Source: Anaerolineales bacterium (GTDB lineage: Bacteria; Chloroflexota; Anaerolineae; Anaerolineales; JABWBV01). Taken from it: a stretch of DNA of 64,000 nt. The translations under genes were made by a program, and so were the position numbers. Below, one piece after another: positions 1 to 8,485 of the stretch. Each line of letters opens with the position of its first letter. Position 1 is the first letter of the stretch. The DNA is taken from the NCBI GenBank assembly GCA_020634875.1, contig JACKAX010000012.1, positions 31,755 through 95,754 of the forward strand, read 5' to 3'. The notes below the pieces were generated by a model. The model did not search any database. It was not told the origin of the DNA and was given only the letters and a program-made list of their open reading frames with translations.

Positions 1-1
1 A

Positions 2-520
2 GGGCGCGAGGCGTTAAGTCGGCTCAAGGATTATTTGCGGGATTTGTGGGAGGTAACGCGCCGCCGGGTCAGAAGGCATGGGGAACCCGCGTTTGTGTTG
101 GGGTGTTACCAACTGTCCGCCAACGGTTCTCCGCCTCGGGTTGGGTCTTATGGGGAGTGGTTATTGATGGCGGACCGGGTGATTGCTGGGGAGGCTCAAG
201 CGATCGCGCAGGGGTATCCTCCCGCCGTTTGCCCCAGTGTTGCGGAAATCCAAGCGGTGTTAACTGTTGCCCAAAATCAGCAAGTGGTGATTACGATGGC
301 AGACCGGAAGTATGACGAAGCACAGGCAGCCCTCGCAACGCTCCGTTCCCAGGCCGACGCGTTGATCCACGATGCGATGGAGGAATTGCGGTTTGCCCTA
401 CGCAAGCTGGATGCGCCTTCGCAGCGGCGGATTATGCGGTTTTATGGGGCTACGTTTGTGTCGAGGCGGGGGAAGGGGGCAGGGGAGGAGGAAGGGGAGC
501 CTGCTCAGGCGGATTTGTAA
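2..520 (+). CDS. Hypothetical protein, 5' truncated by window edge
   Basis: The reading frame is open from base 2, so the gene begins before the window and the TTG at 35 is probably not its start. About 172 residues are visible. The N-terminal part is basic and helical (REALSRLKDYLRDLWEV), followed by a central stretch (SYGEWLLMADRVIAGEAQAI) and a charged, low-complexity C-terminus rich in Gly and Glu. No signal peptide, membrane segment or catalytic motif is visible. It resembles uncharacterised conserved proteins of Chloroflexota, but I cannot name a function. It runs convergent to recF. Confidence 0.6.
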   Translation, partial: GREALSRLKDYLRDLWEVTRRRVRRHGEPAFVLGCYQLSANGSPPRVGSYGEWLLMADRVIAGEAQAIAQGYPPAVCPSVAEIQAVLTVAQNQQVVITMADRKYDEAQAALATLRSQADALIHDAMEELRFALRKLDAPSQRRIMRFYGATFVSRRGKGAGEEEGEPAQADL

Positions 521-544
521 CAGGCGTTGGCTCCTATCAGACAA

Positions 545-559
545 AGGTGCGACGCACTT
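545..559. repeat. Short palindrome between convergent genes
   Basis: GTGCGaCGCAC is a perfect 5-bp-arm palindrome around one base, placed between the convergent stop codons of the first gene and recF. There is no T-run, so it is not a typical terminator. It could be a small REP-like element. Confidence 0.3.
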
Positions 560-583
560 GAGGGGTTTGTTACTTGTAATTCG

Positions 584-1792
584 TCACTGACTCAGCCGCC
601 CTTCTTGAATGTGCCAGGTTTGAGCTTGGGCGATGAATTCGGGGGCAAACAGATTCAAATCGGTGGTCGTCATCAACGCTTGCTCGGTGGTGACGAGGCG
701 GGTGAGGAGGTCGGTGCGGCGTTGGCCGTCGAGTTCGGCGAGGACTTCGTCGAGGAGGAGGACGGGCCAGTGTCCGGTTTTTTGTTTCATCCAATGGACT
801 TCGGCGAGCTTGAGGGTGAGGAGGGCAGTACGGATTTGGCCGCGGGAACCGTAGGTGCCGAGGTCAACGCCGTTGCTCAGGAATCGGAGTTCGTCGCGGT
901 GCGGACCAATGGTGGTGACGCCGCGGGCGATCTCTTCCCGGCGCAGTTTTTGGAGGGCGGCGGCGTATCCCTTTTGGATTTGTTCGAGGGTGAAGGTTGT
1001 GCGGTCGCGGGGGTCGTCGAGGTTGAGGGTATATTGGCCTTGCGTGGCGGGGAGGGGATCGTAGGCGGGTTGGTAGTTCAGGCGGAGGACTTCGCGGCCC
1101 TGGGTGAGTTCGCGATGGGTGAGGGCGGCGAGAATTTCCATCTCTTGAATGGCATGGATGCGGGCGTGGATGAGGCGTGCGCCCAGGCCCGCGATTTGTT
1201 CGTCCCAGTAAGTGAGTTGGCCCTGATCGCCACTACGGTCATTGAGTTGTTTGAGGAGAGCGTTGCGCTGTTCGAGGGCGCGGGCGTAGCGGGAGAGGGT
1301 TTCGGAGTAACCGGGGATGACCTGGGCCAGGGCGAGGTCGAGATAACGGCGGCGGTGGGAGGGGGAGCCGTCTATGATGCTCATCATCTGCGGGAGGAAG
1401 AGCACGGCGTTAAACTGGCCGACAACTTCGTTCACTTTTTGTTTGACGCCGTCGAAGAGGACTTCTTTGCGGACGCGGGTGCTTTTGCCGTTGGTTTCCT
1501 GGATGATGCGGAGTTCGAGGTGGTGGAGGCGGGCGTCGGAGGTGTCGCCTTGCCGGAAGTCGGCTTTGATGCGGGCGACGGCGAGGGGTTCGCGGGCCGT
1601 GAAGAAGTTGATCAGTTCCCGGTCACTTTCCGCGTTGAACGCGTTGAGCGTAGCGAGCATGAAAATGGCTTCGAGCACGCTGGTTTTACCCTGCGCGTTA
1701 TCCCCCACGAGGACAATGGTGCCAGAGGGGACTTCCACATCCAGCCGGGTGAGGCTGCGGAAGTTGGTGAGGGAGAGGTGTTTGAGGAACAT
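584..1792 (-). CDS. recF: DNA replication and repair protein RecF
   Basis: 402 residues from the ATG at 1792, which gives the usual RecF start (MFLKHLSLTNFRSL). An in-frame extension to 1861 is possible but has no family support. RecF is an SMC-like ATPase that loads RecA at gapped DNA with RecO and RecR. The Walker A motif is visible near residue 30 (GDNAQGKTSVLEAI). The central coiled region is followed by the ABC signature/Walker B area near the C-terminus, with LLLDEVLAELD around residue 350. Length is near the family norm of about 370. The preceding def gene is separated by an intrinsic terminator, so recF probably has its own promoter. No dnaA, dnaN or gyrB lies beside it here. Confidence 0.95.
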   Translation of the reverse strand: MFLKHLSLTNFRSLTRLDVEVPSGTIVLVGDNAQGKTSVLEAIFMLATLNAFNAESDRELINFFTAREPLAVARIKADFRQGDTSDARLHHLELRIIQETNGKSTRVRKEVLFDGVKQKVNEVVGQFNAVLFLPQMMSIIDGSPSHRRRYLDLALAQVIPGYSETLSRYARALEQRNALLKQLNDRSGDQGQLTYWDEQIAGLGARLIHARIHAIQEMEILAALTHRELTQGREVLRLNYQPAYDPLPATQGQYTLNLDDPRDRTTFTLEQIQKGYAAALQKLRREEIARGVTTIGPHRDELRFLSNGVDLGTYGSRGQIRTALLTLKLAEVHWMKQKTGHWPVLLLDEVLAELDGQRRTDLLTRLVTTEQALMTTTDLNLFAPEFIAQAQTWHIQEGRLSQ

Positions 1793-1890
1793 AGGAACGG
1801 AGAACGAATTAAGGTGGGGTGGACGTAAGGGCATGTAGGGCGCAAAAAGTTTGGTTTTCACGTCTACCCCACCTGGTTAGGAAGGGGCAT

Positions 1891-1925
1891 AAAAAAGGGA
1901 CGGTCACTGGGGGTGAACCGTCACC
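1891..1925 (-). terminator. Intrinsic terminator after def
   Basis: On the minus strand, GTGACGGTTCAC pairs with GTGACCGTC across a short loop (one bulge) and is followed by CCTTTTTT (T-run at 1891-1896). It ends the operon that contains def and insulates recF. Confidence 0.8.
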
Positions 1926-1932
1926 TTATTGT

Positions 1933-1964
1933 CAAATCAGCAAGTCGGCAAATCAGCAAACCAA
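1933..1964. repeat. Four-unit octamer tandem repeat
   Basis: Four degenerate 8-nt units starting CAA (CAAATCAG, CAAGTCGG, CAAATCAG, CAAACCAA) lie 9 bases past the def stop codon. The arrangement matches other short-period repeats at gene 3' ends in this window. Confidence 0.6.
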
Positions 1965-1973
1965 CGCTCCGCC

Positions 1974-2486
1974 TCAATCTGCCGCCGGAACCTCCGCATC
2001 CTCTTCCTTCTGTTGCCAGAGACGGGTGGCTTTGTCTACGTACAAAACCCCGTTCAAATGATCAATTTCGTGCTGGAAGATGCGCGCCAGCCACCCTTCG
2101 GCTTTTATTTTCACGGGTTGGCCGCGGCGGTTTAACCCTTTGATTAATGTTTTTTCGGACCGTTCTACTTCGCCGATAATGCCGGGAATGGACAAACACC
2201 CTTCCACGCCCACAACGGTTTCTTTAGAGAGCTTCACGATCTCGGGGTTAGCAAGCACATAGAGCTTTTTGGGGGCTTCTTCGTCCTCTTCCTCCCCAAA
2301 TTCCACCACAATCAATTGTTGGGATATGTTCACCTGCGGCGCGGCCAGGCCTACACCTGGGGCCACGCGCATGGTTTCTACCATGTCATCAATCAGGGTT
2401 TGAAGTTCTGGCCCAAACTCGGTCACTTTGCGGGTTTTGCGCCGCAGGACAGGGTTGGGCATCGTTACAATTTCACGTATGGTCAT
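1974..2486 (-). CDS. def: Peptide deformylase
   Basis: 170 residues. This cytoplasmic metalloenzyme removes the formyl group from the N-terminal methionine of new proteins. All three family motifs are present: GVGLAAPQ (about residue 44), EGCLSIPG (about 95) and QHEIDHLNG (about 138), giving the Cys and two His metal ligands and the catalytic Glu. An acidic insertion (EFGEEEDEEAPKK) lies between motifs 1 and 2. It starts 3 nt after the stop of the upstream membrane-protein gene, so the two are probably cotranscribed. The usual partner fmt is not in the window. Confidence 0.97.
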   Translation of the reverse strand: MTIREIVTMPNPVLRRKTRKVTEFGPELQTLIDDMVETMRVAPGVGLAAPQVNISQQLIVVEFGEEEDEEAPKKLYVLANPEIVKLSKETVVGVEGCLSIPGIIGEVERSEKTLIKGLNRRGQPVKIKAEGWLARIFQHEIDHLNGVLYVDKATRLWQQKEEDAEVPAAD

Positions 2487-2489
2487 ACT

Positions 2490-4175
2490 TTATCCTTCAG
2501 GGTTTTGCGCTGCCTGATCACGGCGCTTCTTTTCGATATATTCGGGGAGGTATTCTGCGTACACATCCACCAGCTTTTCTATGTGTTCCCGATTTGCTCT
2601 ATCCTCATTGGCTTTTTTATTCGCCTTGTAACGGAAGCTAGCTTCGGAGATTTCGCTTTGCACAGCTGCTGGATTATACACGTCATCAAAGGACAGGCTT
2701 TCATTCCCAGCATTAATATTTACTGTGCCATAATTCAGGAACAAAGCAATAATTCCTTTGCGATCATGGGAAATGGAAAGAATGTGATCCAACGGAGCCA
2801 CACGCTTCTTCTCTTCAAGAAATGGCTTTTTGTCAAAGTCAATTACCTCGCGCCCGGTTAACTGGTAGCGGTCATCGCGCCAGTCCAGATATTGGTAAAC
2901 GATATAAGGTAGGCTAACCAGAAGAATGCCGAAAAACAACCAGAGAAAATAGCCGGGAGGAATGAAGGTGAAGAAGCCCAAAACATCCGCCAACCATAAA
3001 AGGAAAAGGAATAGTTCACCCAAAAAAAACAGCCAGATTTTGACAAAGAAAATAAACCAGTGCCGGTGATAGGTGATCACATCGCCTTCTACCAGGCGGG
3101 CTTGTAGGAATGTTTCCAAAAACCCGGGAGCCGCTTGGGCTTTTGCGGGCGGGGGAGGCGGCGCACTGGCCGATTTGCCCGCCGCATCGAGACCCAGGCG
3201 TTGGCGTACTTCTTTCTTGATCCGGTCAACATCGGATTGCCGGACAGTGGTTTTTGCCCGATCCCAGTACTCGTTGAGCGCTTGTTCGATGCGGGCGGGG
3301 TCGCGGACCTGTTTCATCAGAATTTGCCCCCCGTATGTGTCTACCTGCACATTCCCGTAGCCTAACCACCGTTCAAAAAAATTGCCGGAACTCAACCGGA
3401 CCGTTTGAATGGTCTCTAAAGGGGCTTCTTGAATCGTGTCATACAAAAAGATGATCTTCTCGACATACACCACGCGTTTATCCGTTACCACATAGTAGTC
3501 ATTTTCCCAGTCTAAATACACCCAAATGCCAAAGCCAATAGCGGCGGCGATGCCTATTTCACCCAAAAAATTCAAAACAGATGCATTGATCCGTACCCCT
3601 AAAGAGAGCATCCCCAAACTCAGCAAAAGTGCCCCCAAGGGGCCTAGCATGTGCAAGAGCAGAATGGCAAAATCGCGCCGCGCCAACACATGGATCGTCT
3701 CATCGTCACGCAACCACTTGAACCGCTTGCGCCGGGCAATATCATAACCGCCTGTACGCCGAACTAGGTCTTTATGCACCAAGGGATAAGTTTGTAACAG
3801 CCACTGAAAATTCTTTGCATTGATCTCTAGCAAAATGGTTGGCAGTTTCGCTCTCGCCTCCCCCGTTCGACGGGTGTGCTGAATGAGGGCGTATTCGCCA
3901 AAATAATCCCCCTTCATCATATTTGCCAATAAGTCCACTTCATCTTTATTGATCAGCCGTGTAATTTGCACATGGCCTTGCAATACAATGAAAAAGCTCT
4001 CGGCATAATCTCCCTCCCCAAAAATCCGCTCATCTGTCTTTACCTCGCGGGTGATGAACCGTGCCATAATCTTGTCCAGATCGCCATCCGTCAACCCCTT
4101 AAATAGATGCATCTGTTTAAACATCGCCTTTATTTTTTGCTTTTCAGCATCGGTTCGTTCAATTTCATCAGCCAT
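2490..4175 (-). CDS. Cyclic-nucleotide-binding domain protein with tandem bacterial PH domains
   Basis: 561 residues. The N-terminus (about 15-140) is a CAP-like cyclic-nucleotide-binding fold: HLFKGLTDGDLDKI, then IFGEGDYAESFFIVLQGHV and KGDYFGEYALI. Two similar membrane modules follow. Each has a pair of hydrophobic helices (about 170-225 and 380-430), then a YLDW-N/R-DDYY/RY segment and a beta-rich region typical of bacterial PH (bPH2/YdbT-like) domains. The modules are joined by a soluble linker with an Ala/Pro-rich stretch. I infer a membrane protein responding to cNMP; the ligand and effect are unknown. A cyclase gene lies 36 kb away but is not linked in an operon. The gene precedes def by 3 nt. 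Confidence 0.8.
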   Translation of the reverse strand: MADEIERTDAEKQKIKAMFKQMHLFKGLTDGDLDKIMARFITREVKTDERIFGEGDYAESFFIVLQGHVQITRLINKDEVDLLANMMKGDYFGEYALIQHTRRTGEARAKLPTILLEINAKNFQWLLQTYPLVHKDLVRRTGGYDIARRKRFKWLRDDETIHVLARRDFAILLLHMLGPLGALLLSLGMLSLGVRINASVLNFLGEIGIAAAIGFGIWVYLDWENDYYVVTDKRVVYVEKIIFLYDTIQEAPLETIQTVRLSSGNFFERWLGYGNVQVDTYGGQILMKQVRDPARIEQALNEYWDRAKTTVRQSDVDRIKKEVRQRLGLDAAGKSASAPPPPPAKAQAAPGFLETFLQARLVEGDVITYHRHWFIFFVKIWLFFLGELFLFLLWLADVLGFFTFIPPGYFLWLFFGILLVSLPYIVYQYLDWRDDRYQLTGREVIDFDKKPFLEEKKRVAPLDHILSISHDRKGIIALFLNYGTVNINAGNESLSFDDVYNPAAVQSEISEASFRYKANKKANEDRANREHIEKLVDVYAEYLPEYIEKKRRDQAAQNPEG

Positions 4176-4249
4176 AATCCGATTTTAACACGAGGTGATA
4201 AAATCCACCTTCAAAAACTCCGCGCAATTCTTAACCTTATAAATTACTA

Positions 4250-4341
4250 AAACTTCGGAATTTTTATGGTCTTTTCGCTTTGAGAGGATTGTGTTCAAAC
4301 AAGTTCTCTTGCCAAAGATATTCCAAAAAATTCCGAAGTTT
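4250..4341. repeat. 16-bp perfect inverted repeat upstream of the phosphohexomutase gene
   Basis: AAACTTCGGAATTTTT (4250-4265) is exactly complementary to AAAAATTCCGAAGTTT (4326-4341), with 60 bases between. It fills the intergenic region between divergent genes, so it could be a regulatory structure or a small palindromic element. Confidence 0.7.
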
Positions 4342-4390
4342 GTCCCATAAAAGTATTGCCGGAAATATCTTCCCAAAAATGGAGGAAACC

Positions 4391-5851
4391 ATGCCCATTC
4401 ATTTTGGCACCGACGGCTGGCGTGCCGTCATCTCCGATACCTTCACCTTTCACAACCTGCGAATGGTCTCCCAGGCCATCGCCGACGCGGTCGCCGCGGG
4501 GAATTGGGACGAAGGCAATCACGCCAAATATCAGGCCACCTCGCGTTCGATGGTCGTCGGCTTTGACACCCGTTTCCTGTCCGACCGGTACGCCATTGAT
4601 GTGGCGCGGGTGCTGGCCGCCAACGGGTTCACCGCCTACCTATCCCAGTCGCAAGTACCCACCCCCGCCGTTTCCTACGCCGTGCGGCACCTCGGCGCAA
4701 TGGCAGGTGTGATGATCACGGCCTCGCACAATGCCCCGCGCTACAACGGCGTCAAACTCAAAGCCAGTTACGGTGGCTCTGCCCTCCCCGAACAGGCTCG
4801 CCGCGTCGAGATATATCTCAACGACAACGAAGAACGCGCCCGTGGCCCGAACCTCATTGACTATGACGTAGCGAAAGAAATGGGCAAGATCAAACGCTTC
4901 AACCCTATCCCTGCCTATTACGACCATCTCCGTACGCTCATTGACTTCGACGCTATCGCCGACCGGCGGATGCACGTTGTTGTGGACTCGATGTACGGCT
5001 CCGGCAAAGGGGTGATCAAAGGCATTTTGCAAGGAACCCCGTGCGAAGTCCACGAAATCCGCGGGGAACTGAACCCCGGCTTTGGGGGCGTTCACCCCGA
5101 ACCGATTGCCCAAAACCTCGGTGCGTTGGCGGGTGCGATCGCGACTGGCATCGGCGCGTTTGGCATTGCAACGGACGGGGATGCCGACCGGACAGGGGCG
5201 ATGGACGAACGTGGAAATTTTGTGGACCCGCACAAGATCATGGCCCTCGCGTTGCGCCACCTTGTCGAAAAACGGGGGATGACGGGGGCCGTTGTCCGCA
5301 CAGTGTCCACCACCCGGATGTTGGACCGGCTCGCGGCGCGGTACGGAGTCCCGATCTACGAAACCCCAGTTGGGTTCAACCACATTGCCGACTACATGAT
5401 GAAAGAAGATGTGTTGATCGGGGGCGAGGAATCCGGCGGGATTTCATTCAAGGGTCACATTCCTGAGGGGGACGGAGTTTTGCTCGGTCTACTCATCATC
5501 GAGATCGTGGCAAAATCCGGTGGGACATTGTACGAGTTAGTGGAAGACCTGCTCAAAGATGTCGGCCCGGCTTTTTACGCCCGGAAAGACTTGCGGTTAA
5601 TTCACCCCGTTAACAAAAAAGTGATGACTCAACAACTGACTGATCATGTTCCGGCTGCAATTGGCGGGGAAACGGTGCTGGAAGTTAACGCAATGGACGG
5701 TGTCAAATACATTATGAGCGACGACTCATGGTTGTTGATCCGTCCCTCTGGTACGGAACCCGTTCTTCGTGTTTACGCCGAGGGCCGTTCCGAAGCCATG
5801 CGGGATGCGTTGATGGCTTACGGCGCACAAGTCGCAAACAGCGTGTCTTAA
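4391..5851 (+). CDS. Phosphoglucomutase/phosphomannomutase family protein
   Basis: 486 residues. The ATG at 4391 follows GGAGG by 5 nt, and the protein starts at the family N-terminus (MPIHFGTDGWRA). The enzyme interconverts hexose 1- and 6-phosphates through a phosphoserine. The four alpha-D-phosphohexomutase domains are visible: the active-site loop TASHNAPRYNG (about residue 115), the metal loop ATDGDADRTG (about 260), the sugar loop GGEESGGIS (about 347) and the phosphate-binding loop RPSGTEPVLRVYAEG (about 450). The specific substrate cannot be decided from the sequence; it could supply precursors for the wall or exopolysaccharide. The stop is followed directly by a short-period repeat. 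Confidence 0.92.
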   Translation: MPIHFGTDGWRAVISDTFTFHNLRMVSQAIADAVAAGNWDEGNHAKYQATSRSMVVGFDTRFLSDRYAIDVARVLAANGFTAYLSQSQVPTPAVSYAVRHLGAMAGVMITASHNAPRYNGVKLKASYGGSALPEQARRVEIYLNDNEERARGPNLIDYDVAKEMGKIKRFNPIPAYYDHLRTLIDFDAIADRRMHVVVDSMYGSGKGVIKGILQGTPCEVHEIRGELNPGFGGVHPEPIAQNLGALAGAIATGIGAFGIATDGDADRTGAMDERGNFVDPHKIMALALRHLVEKRGMTGAVVRTVSTTRMLDRLAARYGVPIYETPVGFNHIADYMMKEDVLIGGEESGGISFKGHIPEGDGVLLGLLIIEIVAKSGGTLYELVEDLLKDVGPAFYARKDLRLIHPVNKKVMTQQLTDHVPAAIGGETVLEVNAMDGVKYIMSDDSWLLIRPSGTEPVLRVYAEGRSEAMRDALMAYGAQVANSVS

Positions 5852-5854
5852 TTC

Positions 5855-5934
5855 TTAAAACACAAAGGATACGAAGGTTCACAAAGGAAAAAAATTTTAA
5901 ATCCTTCGTGTTCCTTTGTGTCCTTCGTGTTTAA
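5855..5934. repeat. Inverted octamer-repeat hairpin between convergent genes
   Basis: Each half consists of degenerate 8-nt units of the type ACRAAGGA (for example ACAAAGGA, ACGAAGGA). The right half is the reverse complement of the left with a few mismatches, around an A/T-rich centre. The stop codon of the luciferase-type gene (TTA at 5931) lies inside the right arm. The element may double as a terminator. Confidence 0.75.
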
Positions 5935-6758
5935 AGCGCTGGGGGCCCCATTTCTAGTCGTTCCAATACCTGCTCCAAACCTTTACCCCACATCGATTCT
6001 ATCCACCATGTCGCGCCTGCGTCGGCAAAGGGTTGGATAATTTCAGCCGGTTTTTCCGGTTCGTGCGCGGGGGTTTGTCCGTCTACGATGATGTCAAGCG
6101 GCGCGCTTCCTTTTTGGGTTGCATCCAACCAGGTACGCATCTCACGCACTTGTGGGGACAAGATCGGTTTCGGGCCGGGCGGTCCTTCTAGGATATTGGG
6201 GATCAGACCATCATAACGGAGGACACGGCGCATGGATTTTTCGCTAAACCATCCGCCAACGACCCAGGTGGGGATGTGGGGGATGCCGTTGCGGGTTTGG
6301 ATTGGCGCGGGGGCGGGATTGAAGGCGTTTTCTTTGAGCGTGTAGTGTTTGCCCTGGAAGTTGAACGGTTGTCCTGCCCATAACCCGTTGATGATCTCCA
6401 ACCCTTCATCCAGCCGTTCGGCGCGGGTACGGCGGTCGGTGGGCAGGGCGAAATTGGCGAATCCGGTGTCCGGCGCGCCTAGGCCTACCGCGAGGATCAC
6501 GCGTCCGTTTGAAAGGGCGTCCAGCGTCGCGGTTTCGGCGGCGAGTTTCCAGGGGGAGAGAACGGGGAGGGGGGTGAGCATGGTGCCCAGACGAAGGCGT
6601 TCCGTGCGAGCGGCGATGTGGGCGAGTGTTACCCACGGATCGGTACTCCAGACGGATTCGTACATGAAAAACGCATCCCATCCGGCTTTTTCGGCGAGGA
6701 GGGCGTATTCAACAGCCTTGAGAGGATCAGCAGCAGGATAAACGAAGCCAAATTTCAT
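5931..6758 (-). CDS. LLM-class flavin-dependent oxidoreductase
   Basis: 275 residues from the ATG at 6758, preceded by AAGGAGA; a longer frame to 6863 lacks support. This is a luciferase-like monooxygenase fold (TIM barrel using reduced flavin or F420). Family features: MKFGFVYPAADP at the N-terminus, the AEKAGWDAFFMYE segment, a WVTLAHIAART helix, RLRLGTMLTPLP, and SNGRVILAVGLGAPD. The substrate cannot be told. It stands alone on the minus strand, convergent with the phosphohexomutase gene and divergent from the UlaG-like gene. Confidence 0.88.
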   Translation of the reverse strand: MKFGFVYPAADPLKAVEYALLAEKAGWDAFFMYESVWSTDPWVTLAHIAARTERLRLGTMLTPLPVLSPWKLAAETATLDALSNGRVILAVGLGAPDTGFANFALPTDRRTRAERLDEGLEIINGLWAGQPFNFQGKHYTLKENAFNPAPAPIQTRNGIPHIPTWVVGGWFSEKSMRRVLRYDGLIPNILEGPPGPKPILSPQVREMRTWLDATQKGSAPLDIIVDGQTPAHEPEKPAEIIQPFADAGATWWIESMWGKGLEQVLERLEMGPPAL

Positions 6759-6904
6759 CGGGGAATCTCCTTTTTTACGAATGGAATATACAGCGAATTT
6801 GTGACACTTTTGAAAAATCAAATTGACTCTCATTCTAAACCTCTCTATACTATATTTACCCATTTATCACTTATTACTTCATCCCTTTCCCACGGAGGCA
6901 CAAC

Positions 6905-7588
6905 ATGACATTTAAATATACCTGGTATGGACACGGCACCCACGGCCTGGAAACGGGCGGCTACAAGATTTTGGTGGACCCGTTTTTGACCGGCAACCCC
7001 GCCGCCAGCACCACCGCTGACGCGGTCGAGTGCGACTTTATCCTCGTCAGCCACGGGCACGGCGATCATGTGGCCGACGCCGAAGCGGTTGCCAAACGCA
7101 CAGGCGCGCTCGCAATTGCCAACTTTGAAATCGCCAATTGGCTGGGTGCAAAAGGTGTCCAAACCCACGGACAGCACATCGGTGGCGGATTCAACCATCC
7201 GTTTGGTTACCTCAAACTGACGCAGGCGATCCACGGTTCCGGCCTGCCCGATGGCTCGTATGGCGGAATGCCCGCGGGCTTTTTGCTCACCACCAAGGAT
7301 AGGCTGAAAATTTATCTTTCTTGTGATACGGGTCTGTTCGCCGGGATGTCATTGATTGGTGATGAAGGCATTGACCTGGCTGTTCTGCCTATCGGTGATA
7401 ACTTCACGATGGGACCAGATGATGCGCTGCGTGCGGTCAAATTGCTTCGCCCCAAGCATGTCATCCCTACCCACTTTAACACCTGGGGCCTGATTGCCCA
7501 AGATGGCGATGCCTGGGCTGCGCGAGTCAACGGCGAAACCAGTGCCAAAGCCCATGTATTGAAGCCAGGGGAGAGTTTCACTTTTTAG
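6905..7588 (+). CDS. UlaG-like metal-dependent hydrolase (UPF0173, beta-lactamase fold)
   Basis: 227 residues, with GGAGG upstream of the ATG. Soluble metallo-beta-lactamase fold: an N-terminal WYGHGTHGLETGG strand, then the zinc motif SHGHGDHVADA (about residue 50), LSCDTGLF (about 138), and PTHFNTWG near the C-terminus as the last metal histidine. Length and motifs fit the UPF0173 family. The substrate is unknown. It is a single-gene unit with its own terminator. Confidence 0.92.
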   Translation: MTFKYTWYGHGTHGLETGGYKILVDPFLTGNPAASTTADAVECDFILVSHGHGDHVADAEAVAKRTGALAIANFEIANWLGAKGVQTHGQHIGGGFNHPFGYLKLTQAIHGSGLPDGSYGGMPAGFLLTTKDRLKIYLSCDTGLFAGMSLIGDEGIDLAVLPIGDNFTMGPDDALRAVKLLRPKHVIPTHFNTWGLIAQDGDAWAARVNGETSAKAHVLKPGESFTF

Positions 7589-7610
7589 GAGATAAAATCC
7601 CATTTTCTCA

Positions 7611-7645
7611 AAAGGAGAGCCTTGCATGTACACGGCTCTCTTTTT
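7611..7645 (+). terminator. Intrinsic terminator after the UlaG-like gene
   Basis: GAGAGCC (7615-7621) pairs with GGCTCTC (7634-7640), followed by TTTTTG. It lies just before the PadR promoter. Confidence 0.85.
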
Positions 7646-7677
7646 GTTTTGGGGGATTCCCTTAATTTTTCTTCCTC

Positions 7678-7709
7678 TTGACAAAAAATATTAACTCGTA
7701 TAATATTTT
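7678..7709 (+). promoter_or_regulatory. padR-family promoter with overlapping palindromic operator
   Basis: TTGACA (7678-7683) and TATAAT (7699-7704) form a consensus promoter with a 15-nt spacer. A perfect inverted repeat, AAAATATTA (7685-7693) and TAATATTTT (7701-7709) with a 7-nt spacer, covers the -10 element. The half-site TAACTCGT recurs downstream at about 7727. Dimeric PadR repressors bind such palindromes, so autoregulation is likely. Confidence 0.75.
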
Positions 7710-7777
7710 GCGCTGTTGCTAAATAATAACTCGTTTACTATTTTTTGAGCAGCCACTTATCAAGATTTAATTACCTC

Positions 7778-8404
7778 ATGTCTGTTCGCCACGCTATCTT
7801 AGGTCTCCTTGCCCAAAAGCCCCGCCACGGGTATGAACTCCACACCGTATTTACTGCGGTGGTGGGGGAGGATGCCTGGGAAGTCAAACCTGCCCAAATT
7901 TATACAACCCTCAACCGTCTTGAAGAAGCCGGGTTGGTGGAAACGGCGTCTGACTTGGGTGAGGGTGAAGAACCCGACCGCCGCGTGTATGCCGTCACCA
8001 AAGATGGACAAACTGCCCTTCAGGAATGGTTCTCCGCTGGAAGCGCCCCTGATCACCAGCGGGATGAATTTTTCGTCAAGGTGATGGTCGCCCTCGTGTC
8101 TGGGGAAGCTGATCCCTGGCGTTTGATTCAGACCCAACGGGCGCATATCTTCCGGGAACTTCACGCGACCACCCGGCAACGGGATAGCTATAATCCACGT
8201 ACCGAGATGGCACATATTCTTCTTATGGATAAAGTGATCATGCACCTTGAAGCGGATTTGCGTTGGCTGGATGTGGTCGAAAGCCGTATCGAGGCTGTCA
8301 AACGCCAACCCCTGCCCGAACCGGAAATTCGGCGGAGAGGGCGACCACGGAAGGAAGTTGTCGAGATAGAGAATAGTAAAAAGGTAGAAAAAGTTAACAA
8401 GTAG
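7778..8404 (+). CDS. PadR family transcriptional regulator
   Basis: 208 residues from the ATG at 7778, which gives the typical start MSVRHAILGLLAQKPRHGYEL; a TTG at 7745 is less likely. The winged-helix PadR domain covers roughly residues 1-85 (PAQIYTTLNRLEEAGLVE is the recognition region), followed by the C-terminal helical Vir domain used for dimerisation and a basic tail. PadR proteins usually repress drug-efflux or stress genes. The downstream SDR and ABC exporter genes on the same strand are plausible targets, and a palindrome over its own promoter suggests autoregulation. Confidence 0.92.
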   Translation: MSVRHAILGLLAQKPRHGYELHTVFTAVVGEDAWEVKPAQIYTTLNRLEEAGLVETASDLGEGEEPDRRVYAVTKDGQTALQEWFSAGSAPDHQRDEFFVKVMVALVSGEADPWRLIQTQRAHIFRELHATTRQRDSYNPRTEMAHILLMDKVIMHLEADLRWLDVVESRIEAVKRQPLPEPEIRRRGRPRKEVVEIENSKKVEKVNK

Positions 8405-8429
8405 TCAATGTAGACCGGGAACATCCTTA

Positions 8430-8463
8430 TTTACCATGTGTACCCGTTTACCGTGTGTACCTG
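8430..8463. repeat. Two-copy 17-nt tandem repeat
   Basis: TTTACCATGTGTACCCG is followed directly by TTTACCGTGTGTACCTG (two differences). It lies between the PadR gene and the SDR gene. No function is assigned. Confidence 0.75.
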
Positions 8464-8485
8464 CCTTCATTTAGGAATTATTGCT

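Noticed and set aside
527..1828. 433-residue plus-strand frame
   Set aside because: Antisense of recF; Val/Glu/Gly-rich composition typical of a shadow frame, and no motif.
4640..5383. 247-residue minus-strand frame
   Set aside because: Antisense of the phosphohexomutase gene.
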